Origin: JAZQNF01 sp045641505
GTDB taxonomy: Bacteria > Bacillota > Clostridia > Lachnospirales > Bianqueaceae
Length of the DNA: 29,484 nucleotides
Direction: 5' to 3'
Assembly (NCBI GenBank): GCA_045641505.1
Contig: JAZUHB010000065.1
Coordinates: 1 to 29,484 of the forward strand
The position numbers and the translations under genes are program-made. Positions within the stretch are counted from its first letter, which is position 1; every line of letters starts with the position of its first letter. The notes beneath the pieces are model-generated. The model was given only the letters and a program-made list of their open reading frames with translations. It searched no databases and was not told where the DNA came from. Positions 14,778-21,984 of this stretch are shown here, in pieces.

Positions 14778-16328
14778 ATGAAAAAGTTTCTTGCTCTGCT
14801 TATGGCAGCGCTGATGGTCCTCGGTCTTTGCGCCTGCCAGCCCAAAGAGCCCGAAGTCAAGGCCATGAGCTATGACGAGTACATCGCTGCCGAGCTCGAC
14901 AGCGCGGTCGTCGTCGACTGCTACGTTCAGGACAATCAGTCCTGGTGGGACGGCAAGCTGACCGTCTATGCCGCCGATGAGAACGGTGCTTACTTCATCT
15001 ACAACATGGCCTGCGCCACTGCTGAAGATGCTGCGAAGCTCGTTCCCGGCACCAAGATCCGCGTCACCGGCACCAAGACCGAATGGTCCGGCGAAGTCGA
15101 GATCGCTGACGCTACCTATGAGATCCTCGAGGGCAAGTACATTGCTCCCGCGAAGGATGTCACCGCTCTGCTGGGCACCGACGATCTGATCAAGAATCAG
15201 AACGCCTTCGTTGCCTTCAAGGGCATGACCGTCGAGGATGCCGGCAACGGCGCCGCGTTCATGTACAACTGGGATGGCTCCGGCACCCCCGGCAGCGACC
15301 TGTACTTCAACGTCTCCAAGGACGGCAAGACCTACACCTTCACCGTGGAGAGCTATCTGCGCGGCGACGGCACCGATGTGTATGAGGCTGTCGAGGCCCT
15401 GACCATCGGCGATGTCATCGACATGGAAGGCTTCCTGTACTGGTACAACGGCGTGAACCCCCACATCACCAACGTGACCGTGGTCGAGAAGGCGCCCGAG
15501 GCCACCAAGAACGTCGGCCTGGCTCTTGACCTCAAGAACAAGACCGGTGTCACCATCAACGCCGTGTATGTCTACCCCGCCGGTTCCACCGAGTTCGGCG
15601 GCAGCATCGTCGAAGCCGGCTGGCCCGATAAGGATGCCGACGGCGACAAGTACGAAGTCCTGGTTTACATCATCCGCGAGGCCGGCAAGACCTACGATGT
15701 CCGCGTCGAGTTCGAGGACGGCACCAATGCTACCTGGGAAGGCCTGACCATTTCCGATTACGACAAGCTGTCCTTCAAGGGCGGCGTCGATCCCGCGAAG
15801 TGGGAGCAGGAACCTGCTGACGAAGAAGACAAGCCCGCTATGGACGAAGTCAAGGCTGCCGGCAAGACCGCCGACAACTACTATCCCGGTTACGAGAAGC
15901 TGGGTCTCGAGATCAAGAACAAGACCGAGCTTGCCATCGCCGAGATGTATATCTACGAGACCGGCGCTTCCTACGAGAAGTACAACAACATCATCGCCTA
16001 CGTCGTCGACGCTGAGGGCAACCACATCGAGACCCTGCAGCCCGGCAAGGGTGGCATGTACCTGTTCGGCTTCTTCCTGCGCCCCTACAGCGACACCTAT
16101 GAGATGTACATCGTCTACGAGAACGGCGAGACCCTCACCGTTTCCGGCATCGAGCTGTTCACTCCCGACGCTGACGGCCACTGCAACAACGAGATCTCTC
16201 TGAAGGACACCTATGACGGAGACCTTGAGAAGATCGCCTACGATGACGGTGATCCCGAGCCCCTGCAGTACATCGCCGACGCGATCGCTGCCGGCATCCC
16301 CATGGATGAGTGGTATCCCGCGTACTGA
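14778..16328 (+). CDS. Modular surface lipoprotein with duplicated domains (function unknown)
   Basis: The protein has 516 residues. The signal ends in Leu-Cys-Ala-Cys, so Cys20 is the likely lipidated residue. Residues about 35-120 and 135-237 look like two beta-rich OB-fold-like units: Gly-Thr-Lys-Ile-Arg-Val-Thr-Gly-Thr in the first, Gly-Asp-Val-Ile-Asp-Met-Glu-Gly-Phe in the second. Two related domains follow (about 247-335 and 375-477). Each starts with Leu-Gly/Ala-Leu, then Lys-Asn-Lys-Thr, then Ile-Asn/Ala-x-Val/Met-Tyr-Val/Ile-Tyr, and each ends in a 'Leu-Thr-Ile-Ser / Leu-Thr-Val-Ser' strand. Codon bias and a near-consensus promoter suggest high expression. It lies just downstream of the sugar importer, which hints at a cell-surface partner. 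No enzyme motif is visible. Confidence 0.8.
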   Translation: MKKFLALLMAALMVLGLCACQPKEPEVKAMSYDEYIAAELDSAVVVDCYVQDNQSWWDGKLTVYAADENGAYFIYNMACATAEDAAKLVPGTKIRVTGTKTEWSGEVEIADATYEILEGKYIAPAKDVTALLGTDDLIKNQNAFVAFKGMTVEDAGNGAAFMYNWDGSGTPGSDLYFNVSKDGKTYTFTVESYLRGDGTDVYEAVEALTIGDVIDMEGFLYWYNGVNPHITNVTVVEKAPEATKNVGLALDLKNKTGVTINAVYVYPAGSTEFGGSIVEAGWPDKDADGDKYEVLVYIIREAGKTYDVRVEFEDGTNATWEGLTISDYDKLSFKGGVDPAKWEQEPADEEDKPAMDEVKAAGKTADNYYPGYEKLGLEIKNKTELAIAEMYIYETGASYEKYNNIIAYVVDAEGNHIETLQPGKGGMYLFGFFLRPYSDTYEMYIVYENGETLTVSGIELFTPDADGHCNNEISLKDTYDGDLEKIAYDDGDPEPLQYIADAIAAGIPMDEWYPAY

Positions 16329-16341
16329 TTCGATTGAAACA

Positions 16342-16376
16342 AAAAACTGCCTGAGAATTTCTCAGGCAGTTTTTTT
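16342..16376. terminator. Bidirectional terminator, overlapping the end of the EamA gene
   Basis: ACTGCCTGAGA (16346-16356) pairs with TCTCAGGCAGT (16360-16370) around a 3-nt loop, flanked by A- and T-tracts in both orientations. The minus-strand stop codon of the EamA gene (16362-16364) lies inside the 3' arm. Confidence 0.9.
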
Positions 16377-17303
16377 ATGCGGTGTTTGCGACACGGCGGT
16401 CGCTGCGAGCATCAGCGCCGCGCCCGCAATCTCCCGGGGCAGCATCCGCTCCTTCAGAAGGATCGCGGAGAGCAGCGCGGCCACCACGCTCTCCAGGCAC
16501 ATGATCAGGGAGGCGACGGTCGCTTCCGTGTATTTCTGGCCGATGATCTGGCAGGTGTAGGCCACCGCGCAGACCAGCAGGCCGGAGTAGAGGATGTAGG
16601 GCAGGCAGGGCAGGAAGCACTCCCGCAGCGCGCCCGAGCCCGGCGTCTCGAAGACGAAGGCGAGCACCGCCGAGATCAGGCCGGCGCAGAAGAACTGCAC
16701 ACAGGAGAGAAGAAGTCCGTCGGAATCCTGCGAGAAGCGCTCGATCAGCAGGATGTGTACCGCATAGGCGACGGAGCAGCCGAGGGTGAGCAGGTCACCC
16801 CGGTTCAGCTCGCCCAGCTCCGCCGGATCGACGCAAAGGAGAAACATGCCGAGGAATCCGACCGCCACGCAGACCCAGGTGAGCCAGGGCAGCCGCTTCC
16901 CGAGGAAGAGCCCCAGGACCGGCACGATGAACATGTAGCCCGCGGTGATGAAGGCGATCTTGCCGGCCGTGGAGTAGTCGAAGGCCGCCTGCTGCAGGTT
17001 GCTCGCGAGGCAAAGGAAGAGGCCGAGGAGGAGCCCCCGCAGGATGCCCTTGCTGGTGGCGTCGCGGCGGGCGCGCAGCCCGTCCGGGCCGAGGCCCTTC
17101 CGCCTCCGTCCCTCCAGCACGAGGAAGAGCAGAAGCAGCGCGGCCGCGCCCAGCAGCTGCCGGGCCATGTTGAAGGAGAAGGGACCGAGCTTTTCCGCGC
17201 TGACGCTCTGCACGATGAAGGAGGAGCCCCAAAGGAAGACGGCCGAGGCGAGGATCAGGGGGCCGAAGAGCGGGCCCCGCGCGGGATCAGTCTGCCTGTT
17301 CAT
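16362..17303 (-). CDS. EamA/DMT-superfamily transporter
   Basis: The 313-residue protein has about ten hydrophobic helices in two similar halves. The N-terminal half starts with Leu-Trp-Gly-Ser-Ser-Phe-Ile-Val-Gln, and the C-terminal half ends with a Glu-Ser-Val-Val-Ala-Ala-Leu-Leu-Ser-Ala-Ile-Leu-Leu-Lys-Glu pattern. Both are hallmarks of EamA permeases (drug/metabolite transporter superfamily). Members export amino acids, metabolites or drugs, and the substrate here is unknown. It begins inside the 3' end of the upstream membrane-protein gene (17-bp overlap), so the two are co-transcribed. The last codons and stop form one arm of the terminator. Confidence 0.9.
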   Translation of the reverse strand: MNRQTDPARGPLFGPLILASAVFLWGSSFIVQSVSAEKLGPFSFNMARQLLGAAALLLLFLVLEGRRRKGLGPDGLRARRDATSKGILRGLLLGLFLCLASNLQQAAFDYSTAGKIAFITAGYMFIVPVLGLFLGKRLPWLTWVCVAVGFLGMFLLCVDPAELGELNRGDLLTLGCSVAYAVHILLIERFSQDSDGLLLSCVQFFCAGLISAVLAFVFETPGSGALRECFLPCLPYILYSGLLVCAVAYTCQIIGQKYTEATVASLIMCLESVVAALLSAILLKERMLPREIAGAALMLAATAVSQTPHKKTA

Positions 17304-18033
17304 GGCGCGCGTTCACCCTCCTTTTTCTCAGGATGGGGAGCGCCGCCGCGAAGAGGAGCAGCAGGCCTCCGGCCAGATCGAAGAGGAACTCGAAGCGGGC
17401 GAAGCCGTCGAGCAGCGCCTCCAGCGCACGGCTGAGCGCCGCCAGCGCGGCGGAGCCCAGAAGAAGCGTGCCGAGCGTCCGGACGTTCAGGAGCTCCCGG
17501 AAGCGGAAATCCTGGAAGAGAAGCTTCATCAGGAGATACAGGATGCCCAGAAGCATCGCCGCAAGCAGCAGCCACTTGGCGAGAAGCAGCAGGAAGGGCG
17601 GAAGCACGCTCCTAAGCAGCCGCCCGCCCAGCCGGGCCAGCAGCGTCGCCGCGAGCCATAGCGGCAGCGCGAAGAGCGTCCGCAGCACGGCGGGAACGCG
17701 CTGGAGCAGCTCGTCGAAGAAGCGGCGCAGCGAGCGTTTTTTCTCGGTTTTCACCTGCGGCTCCGTGTCCGGCTCGTCCTCGTCCGCGGAGGTTTCGTCA
17801 ACCAGCGCGACGATGGCGGGCGGCGCGATCTGCTCCTTCTTGTAGGCCGCCTCGGTCGGGCTTTGGAAGAGGCCGCTGAGGAGGAGCGCCGCGGCGGTCA
17901 CGAAGGTGAGGCCGCCGGCCAGAAGCTTGCGGCCGAGCTTCCTTTCGCGCGGCGAAGATTCCGCCGGCGCGCTTTCCGCCGTCCCGACGGTTACGTTCTC
18001 TGCGGTCATATTTTTCGAATCGGTCTTTTTCAT
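17287..18033 (-). CDS. Unidentified multi-pass membrane protein
   Basis: The protein has 248 residues, with AAAGGA 5 nt before the ATG on the minus strand. A 35-residue polar, Ser/Ala/Glu-rich cytoplasmic N-terminus leads to a helix (about 37-56). An acidic linker with a Glu/Asp cluster (79-92) and a basic amphipathic stretch (98-118) follow. Three to five hydrophobic segments then run between about 118 and 235, and a basic tail ends the protein. It is very rich in Leu, Ala and Arg. I do not recognise a family. It overlaps the EamA gene, so it may assist or be regulated with that exporter. The divergent region carries a TATAAT box on this strand (18102-18097). Confidence 0.65.
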   Translation of the reverse strand: MKKTDSKNMTAENVTVGTAESAPAESSPRERKLGRKLLAGGLTFVTAAALLLSGLFQSPTEAAYKKEQIAPPAIVALVDETSADEDEPDTEPQVKTEKKRSLRRFFDELLQRVPAVLRTLFALPLWLAATLLARLGGRLLRSVLPPFLLLLAKWLLLAAMLLGILYLLMKLLFQDFRFRELLNVRTLGTLLLGSAALAALSRALEALLDGFARFEFLFDLAGGLLLLFAAALPILRKRRVNARHEQAD

Positions 18034-18125
18034 GCAAATCCTTTCGTAGGCAGGCTCCGCCGGAAGAACCGCGCGGGGCCGGAAAACAATGTCTTCATTA
18101 TACTATTTTTCTTTTTCCCCGTACA

Positions 18126-18143
18126 GTTTTTCGGACGAAAAAC
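18126..18143. promoter_or_regulatory. Perfect inverted repeat between divergent genes (operator candidate)
   Basis: GTTTTTCG-GA-CGAAAAAC is an 18-bp perfect inverted repeat directly abutting the -35 of the lipoate ligase promoter. It lies about 24 bp upstream of the divergent TATAAT box. It shares the TTTCG-N2-CGAAA core with the palindrome in the C69 peptidase promoter. Confidence 0.5.
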
Positions 18144-18172
18144 TTGCCAGGACGCCGTCCGGGTGATAAAAT
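18144..18172 (+). promoter_or_regulatory. Promoter of the lipoate ligase gene
   Basis: TTGCCA (18144-18149) and TAAAAT (18167-18172) are separated by 17 bp, with an extended -10 TG at 18164-18165. The ATG follows at 18205. Confidence 0.75.
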
Positions 18173-18204
18173 TCCAGGATGAACACGAAGAAATGAGGTT
18201 ATCC

Positions 18205-19197
18205 ATGAAGCTCTATCATACCGGCTCGCTGGAGCCGGGCTACAATCTGGCCTGCGAGGAATGGCTGCTCCGCGACACCGGCGAGGATGCCTTCATGCTT
18301 TGGCAGAACGCGCCCGTCGTCGTGATCGGCCGCAACCAGAACGCCTACGCGGAGGTGGATCTCGACGCGCTGGCCCGCGCCGGCGCCACGCTGATCCGCC
18401 GCATCACCGGCGGCGGAGCGGTCTACCACGACCTCGGCAACGTCAATTTCTCTTACATCACGTCCCGCGAAAAGGCGGACGCGCTCGACTTCGCCTACTT
18501 CACCGCGCCGGTCATCGAGGCGCTCGCCTCGCTCGGCGTGACCGCGAAGCTCTCCGGCCGTAACGACCTCCTGGCGCAGCTCCCGGACGGCGACTGGGCC
18601 AAGATCTCCGGCAACGCGGCCACGGCCACGGCCACCCGCACCCTGCACCACGGGACGTTGCTCTTCGACAGCGACATGAGCGTGCTCGGCTCGGTGCTCC
18701 GGCCCGACGACGAGAAGCTGCGCGCCAAAAAGATCGCGTCCGTGCGGAGCCGCGTCACGAACATCCGGCCGCTTCTCCGGACGGACACCGACACACCGGG
18801 CTTCATGCGGGAGCTGGAGCGCTTCATGGTCGCGCGCCTCGGTCTCGAGCCCGCGGACCTGCCGGAGGACGTGATCCGGCGGACGGATTATTACCGCCGC
18901 AACATCCGGGAGGAGTACATCTACGGCGGGACGGACGAGTTCTCCGAAAGCCGCCGCGTCCGCACGGAGGGCGGCACGATGGTCATCCGCTTCGACGAGC
19001 GGGACGGAAGGATCGCGCGGCTCCGCCTGGAGGGCGATTTCTTCGGCACCTTCTCCGCGGAGGGCCTCGAGCAGGCGCTCCTGGGCATGACGCTTCGGCC
19101 CGCGCCCGTGCTGCCGGAGGACCTCGACCCCGAGCGCTACATGAAGGGGCTCACGCGGGAGCTTCTCGCGGAGCTTCTCGCGCGGCAGCCGGAATGA
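18205..19197 (+). CDS. lplA: Lipoate--protein ligase
   Basis: The protein has 330 residues from the ATG at 18205, preceded by ATGAGGT at about 6 nt. An in-frame ATG at 18193 is possible but overlaps that site. It activates lipoate with ATP and transfers it to the lipoyl domains of dehydrogenase complexes or glycine cleavage H protein. Diagnostic residues are Arg-Arg-Ile-Thr-Gly-Gly-Gly-Ala-Val-Tyr-His-Asp (65-76) and the active-site lysine in Ala-Lys-Ile-Ser-Gly-Asn-Ala (Lys133). Gly-Arg-Asn-Asp-Leu (118-122) is also family-like. Residues about 240-325 form the small C-terminal accessory domain typical of LplA. It is monocistronic with its own promoter, and a terminator-like structure overlaps the next promoter downstream. 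Confidence 0.93.
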   Translation: MKLYHTGSLEPGYNLACEEWLLRDTGEDAFMLWQNAPVVVIGRNQNAYAEVDLDALARAGATLIRRITGGGAVYHDLGNVNFSYITSREKADALDFAYFTAPVIEALASLGVTAKLSGRNDLLAQLPDGDWAKISGNAATATATRTLHHGTLLFDSDMSVLGSVLRPDDEKLRAKKIASVRSRVTNIRPLLRTDTDTPGFMRELERFMVARLGLEPADLPEDVIRRTDYYRRNIREEYIYGGTDEFSESRRVRTEGGTMVIRFDERDGRIARLRLEGDFFGTFSAEGLEQALLGMTLRPAPVLPEDLDPERYMKGLTRELLAELLARQPE

Positions 19198-19281
19198 GCG
19201 CCCGCGCCGCCGGCGCGAAGAACTGTCCCCGGCCAAAAGCGCCCGCGCCGCGAAATTCCTTCCCATCTTTACAAAATATTC

Positions 19282-19311
19282 TTGACAGGACCCCCCACCC
19301 CGTGGTACTAT
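19282..19311 (+). promoter_or_regulatory. Promoter of rpmG-secE-nusG ribosomal cluster
   Basis: TTGACA (19282-19287) is a perfect -35. TACTAT (19306-19311) follows after 18 bp. Transcription should start near 19318, giving a leader of about 75 nt before rpmG. Confidence 0.8.
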
Positions 19312-19342
19312 CACAAGGCTAATGGTTGGGTCCTTTTTTTTT
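19288..19342 (+). terminator. Terminator-like element overlapping the rpmG promoter
   Basis: GGACCC (19288-19293) can pair with GGGTCC (19328-19333), with an inner ACC/GGT extension. A run of nine T follows at 19334-19342. In transcripts reading through from lplA this could terminate. In transcripts begun at the promoter the 5' arm is absent. The 3' arm can instead pair with GGCCCACC at 19354-19361. Confidence 0.45.
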
Positions 19343-19394
19343 GCACAAAAATTGGCCCACCTAATTAAGTACCAAACCAATGGAGGTGGAAGTC

Positions 19395-19544
19395 GTGCGA
19401 ACCAGAGTAACACTAGAATGCACAGAGTGTAAACAGCGGAATTACAACACTACGAAAGACAAGAAAAAACACCCCGACCGGATGGAAACTAAGAAGTATT
19501 GCCGTTTCTGTCAACGTCACACCCTTCACAAGGAATCCAAATAA
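19395..19544 (+). CDS. rpmG: 50S ribosomal protein L33
   Basis: This 49-residue protein is read from GTG at 19395, with GGAGG 8 nt upstream. It is basic and contains two CxxC pairs (Cys9/Cys12 and Cys36/Cys39), the zinc-binding form of L33. The Asn-Tyr-x-Thr-x-Lys-Asp/Asn-Lys core and Tyr-Cys-Arg-Phe-Cys-Gln-Arg-His-Thr-Leu-His-Lys-Glu end are typical. The position ahead of secE-nusG matches many Firmicutes. Confidence 0.96.
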   Translation: MRTRVTLECTECKQRNYNTTKDKKKHPDRMETKKYCRFCQRHTLHKESK

Positions 19545-19562
19545 GACCAAGGAGGACCGCTT

Positions 19563-19742
19563 ATGTTCAGCTTTAAAGAACTGAAGAGCGAATTCAAGAA
19601 GATCACCTGGCCCACCTGGAAGGAAACCCTCCAGAAGACCGGCATCGTGATCGTCGTTTGCGCGATCCTTTCCGCCGTCATCGCGGTTTACGACCTGGTC
19701 ATCAACTGGGTGCTCCGTAAACTCGAAGAGTTATTCCTATAA
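19563..19742 (+). CDS. secE: Preprotein translocase subunit SecE
   Basis: This 59-residue single-span membrane protein has an amphipathic start with Phe-Lys-Lys-Ile-Thr-Trp-Pro-Thr-Trp-Lys-Glu, the conserved SecE motif. One transmembrane helix follows (about 27-47). AAGGAGG precedes the ATG. It is a stabilising subunit of the SecYEG channel. It sits 18 bp after rpmG and 17 bp before nusG, the classical arrangement. Confidence 0.95.
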   Translation: MFSFKELKSEFKKITWPTWKETLQKTGIVIVVCAILSAVIAVYDLVINWVLRKLEELFL

Positions 19743-19759
19743 GAAGAGGATGAAGTTCA

Positions 19760-20281
19760 ATGGCAGAAGAAGCTAAGTGGTATGTAGCCCATACCTATTC
19801 CGGTTATGAGAACAAGGTCAAAACCGACCTTGAGCAGACCATTCGTAACCGCGGTCTCGAAGACCTGATGCAGGAAGTCGCAGTCCCCATGGAGGAGTGC
19901 GTCGAGGAGAAGAAGGGCCAGCAGGTGACTGTTTCCCGTAAGATCTTCCCCGGCTATGTCCTGGTCAAGATGGTCATGAACGATGATACCTGGTACATCG
20001 TGCGCAATACCCGCGGCGTGACAGGCTTTGTAGGTCCCGGATCCAAGCCGGTCGCCCTTACCCCCGATGAGATCAAGTCTCTGGGCATCTCGCCCACCAA
20101 GTACATGATCACCGTCGAGGTCGGCGAATCCGTGCAGATCATGAGCGGTCCCTTCGAGGGCTCCGTCGGCACCATCACGGCCATCGATCGCGCGGCAGGT
20201 TCCGTCACGGTCACGCTGAATATCTTCGGACGCGAGACCCCGGTCGACCTTAGCTTCGAACAGATCAAGAAAATTAATTGA
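19760..20281 (+). CDS. nusG: Transcription termination/antitermination factor NusG
   Basis: The protein has 173 residues. The NGN domain begins Lys-Trp-Tyr-Val-Ala-His-Thr-Tyr-Ser-Gly-Tyr-Glu and contains Phe-Pro-Gly-Tyr-Val-Leu-Val-Lys-Met, with Val-Arg-Asn-Thr-Arg-Gly-Val-Thr-Gly-Phe-Val-Gly. The C-terminal KOW domain holds Gly-Glu-Ser-Val-Gln-Ile-Met-Ser-Gly-Pro-Phe. It binds RNA polymerase and modulates pausing and termination. GAGGATG lies 7 nt before the ATG. Confidence 0.97.
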   Translation: MAEEAKWYVAHTYSGYENKVKTDLEQTIRNRGLEDLMQEVAVPMEECVEEKKGQQVTVSRKIFPGYVLVKMVMNDDTWYIVRNTRGVTGFVGPGSKPVALTPDEIKSLGISPTKYMITVEVGESVQIMSGPFEGSVGTITAIDRAAGSVTVTLNIFGRETPVDLSFEQIKKIN

Positions 20282-20309
20282 AATCCTAACAGGAGGTGTA
20301 TAGTCAGTT

Positions 20310-20735
20310 ATGGCTAAGAAAGTTGTTGGTTATATCAAACTGCAGATCCCTGCAGCCAAGGCTACGCCTGCTCCCCCTGTCGGCCCCGCGCTGGGTCAGC
20401 ATGGTGTGAACATCCAGGCCTTTACCAAGGAATTCAATGCGAGAACGGCTAATGACGCCGGCATGATCATTCCTGTGGTTATCACCGTTTACCAGGATAA
20501 GAGCTTCACTTTTATCACCAAGACTCCTCCGGCTGCCCTTCTGATCAAGAAGGCCGCGGGCATCGAGTCCGGTTCCGGAAGCCCCAAAGCCAAGAAGGTC
20601 GCCAGCATCACCCGCGCGCAGGTCGAAGAGATCGCCAAGGTGAAGATGAAGGACCTCAACGCCGCCAGCCTCGATGCTGCCTGCAGCATGATCGCCGGCA
20701 CTGCCCGCAGCATGGGCGTCACCGTCGCGGACTAA
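20310..20735 (+). CDS. rplK: 50S ribosomal protein L11
   Basis: The 141-residue protein is of standard length. Lys-Leu-Gln-Ile-Pro-Ala...Ala-Thr-Pro-Ala-Pro-Pro-Val-Gly-Pro-Ala-Leu-Gly-Gln-His-Gly-Val-Asn is the L11 signature, and the C-terminal rRNA-binding domain is complete. An AGGAGGTG Shine-Dalgarno precedes the ATG. It is followed by an unusually long, structured spacer before rplA. Confidence 0.97.
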   Translation: MAKKVVGYIKLQIPAAKATPAPPVGPALGQHGVNIQAFTKEFNARTANDAGMIIPVVITVYQDKSFTFITKTPPAALLIKKAAGIESGSGSPKAKKVASITRAQVEEIAKVKMKDLNAASLDAACSMIAGTARSMGVTVAD

Positions 20736-20740
20736 TTCCC

Positions 20741-20910
20741 ACGGATGCGGCTCAAGTGCAAAATGAGCCGTCGGGAGCCGGCCTGCTCTTCCGGAGCAGG
20801 ACTCCCAAACAAGAATAATGATTCAATGTGCATTGGATCCGGGCACCGCTGGCCTCAGGATCCACCCGTTACATTGTGGGAGGGAACTCCCCGTTATTAC
20901 CACAAGGAGG
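20741..20910 (+). promoter_or_regulatory. Structured rplK-rplA spacer, candidate L1 autoregulatory leader
   Basis: Several hairpins can be read. CGGCTCA/TGAGCCG (20748-20754 with 20764-20770) follows a GATG word. GGGAG-CCTGCTC pairs with GAGCAGG-CTCCC (20773-20806). A GGATCC pair lies at 20835-20840 and 20858-20863. TTGTGG (20874-20879) pairs with CCACAA (20900-20905), touching the rplA Shine-Dalgarno (20904-20910). The last helix competes with GGGAG-GGAA-CTCCC (20878-20891). Ribosomal protein L1 is known to repress its own mRNA in several bacteria, so this is a plausible L1 target. I cannot match it to a defined family by eye. Confidence 0.4.
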
Positions 20911-20916
20911 TTTTAC

Positions 20917-21612
20917 ATGAAGAAAGGTAAGAAGTATCAGGACGCTGTCAAGGCTTTTGATAAGCATAACCTGTACAGCCCCGCGGAGGCGATGGACGTC
21001 GTCGTCAAGATCGCTCCCGCGAAGTTCGATGAGACTGTTGAAGCTCACATCAGACTGGGCGTCGATGGCCGTCACGCTGACCAGCAGGTCCGCGGCGCTA
21101 TCGTGCTGCCCAACGGAACCGGCAAGAGCGTCCGCGTCCTCGTGTTCGCCAAGGGCGACAAGGCCAAGGAAGCGCAGGAAGCCGGTGCTGATTTCGTCGG
21201 CGCCGAGGAACTCGTTCCCAAGATCCAGAACGAGAACTGGTTCGAGTATGATGTGGTTGTTGCCACTCCCGACATGATGGGTGTCGTCGGCCGTCTGGGC
21301 CGTGTGCTGGGCCCCAAGGGCCTCATGCCCAACCCCAAGTCCGGCACCGTTACCGCTGACGTTACCCGCGCGATCAAAGAGATCAAAGCCGGTAAAGTCG
21401 AGTACCGTCTGGACAAGAGCAACATCATTCACTGCCCCATCGGTAAGGTGTCCTTCGGCGGCGAGAAGCTGTCCGAGAACTTCCGTACTCTGATTGGTGC
21501 CATCATAAAGGCTAAGCCCGCGGCCGCCAAGGGCCAGTATCTCCGCTCCGTCACCGTCGCTTCCACGATGGGCCCCGGCGTGAAGATCAACACCCTGAAG
21601 GCTGAGGACTAA
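20917..21612 (+). CDS. rplA: 50S ribosomal protein L1
   Basis: The protein has 231 residues from the ATG at 20917, which has a strong AAGGAGG 6 nt upstream. The open frame extends further upstream, but only this start fits the family. Lys-Lys-Tyr-x-Asp-Ala begins the protein. The central Arg-Gly-Ala-Ile-Val-Leu-Pro-Asn-Gly-Thr-Gly and Arg-Val-Leu-Gly-Pro-Lys-Gly-Leu-Met-Pro-Asn-Pro-Lys-Ser-Gly-Thr-Val are the L1 signatures. It forms the L1 stalk of the ribosome and may repress its own mRNA through the preceding spacer. Confidence 0.97.
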   Translation: MKKGKKYQDAVKAFDKHNLYSPAEAMDVVVKIAPAKFDETVEAHIRLGVDGRHADQQVRGAIVLPNGTGKSVRVLVFAKGDKAKEAQEAGADFVGAEELVPKIQNENWFEYDVVVATPDMMGVVGRLGRVLGPKGLMPNPKSGTVTADVTRAIKEIKAGKVEYRLDKSNIIHCPIGKVSFGGEKLSENFRTLIGAIIKAKPAAAKGQYLRSVTVASTMGPGVKINTLKAED

Positions 21613-21614
21613 GC

Positions 21615-21660
21615 AAAAAAGGCGGTCGGCGAGCCGATCGCGCCGGATAGCCGCGTTTTT
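21615..21660 (+). terminator. Probable terminator after rplA
   Basis: An inner hairpin GCGGTCGG-CGAG-CCGATCGC lies within an outer pairing of the A-tract and GCGG (from 21615) with CCGC near 21651 and TTTTT (21656-21660). The branched form is less clear than a simple stem, but the A/T flanks and location between rplA and the rplJ promoter support termination. Confidence 0.45.
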
Positions 21661-21681
21661 CCCGGAGAAAGCAAATAATGC

Positions 21682-21710
21682 TTGCCTTTTGGCGGAAAGC
21701 GTGCTATCCT
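21682..21710 (+). promoter_or_regulatory. Promoter of rplJL
   Basis: TTGCCT (21682-21687) and TATCCT (21705-21710) are separated by 17 bp, with an extended TG at 21702-21703. It starts the leader that precedes rplJ. Confidence 0.65.
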
Positions 21711-21719
21711 CATTCAGGT

Positions 21720-21952
21720 CGAAAGCCGCAAGGCTTTTGATATAACCGGAGACAGCAAGCATCCTTTACGGATATAACCACACCAGGCTTGCCGAGGCAA
21801 CGCGAAATCCGCCGCACGGGTTTCGCAGGAAAGACGCTTCGCGTTTTTCCGCGGGAGGGCTTCCTTCCGGGGAAACATGCGGAAAGGCTTTCCGAAATGA
21901 TTTTTCAATCATCCTCGTAACCCTCTCCGGCCAAACGGAGAGGGTTATTTTT
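21720..21952 (+). ncRNA. L10-type ribosomal leader with attenuator
   Basis: The leader starts with an AAAGCC-GCAA-GGCTTT hairpin (21722-21737), which has a GNRA tetraloop. A GGAGACAGCAAGC segment (about 21748-21760) follows, and its GCAAGC pairs with GCTTGC at 21787-21792. GCCGAGGCAAC comes next. This order of elements resembles the L10 leader of Firmicutes, where the L10-(L12)4 complex binds and favours termination. A strong terminator ends the leader just before rplJ. The whole 370-bp gap between rplA and rplJ is thus regulatory rather than coding. Confidence 0.75.
21919..21952 (+). terminator. Attenuator terminator in the rplJ leader
   Basis: AACCCTCTCCG (21919-21929) pairs perfectly with CGGAGAGGGTT (21936-21946), with a 6-nt loop and the tract ATTTTT after it. 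It lies 33 nt before the rplJ start, so it must be read through or prevented for rplJL expression. Confidence 0.9.
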
Positions 21953-21984
21953 CTGGCTTACATTCTAACAGGAGGTGTAAAGAT

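Noticed and set aside
12944..16181. Two long minus-strand open frames (640 and 479 codons) opposite the ABC and lipoprotein genes
   Set aside because: Both translate to repetitive Val/Gly/Leu/Asp sequence typical of the complement of biased codons. They have no promoter or Shine-Dalgarno, and the plus-strand genes are well supported.
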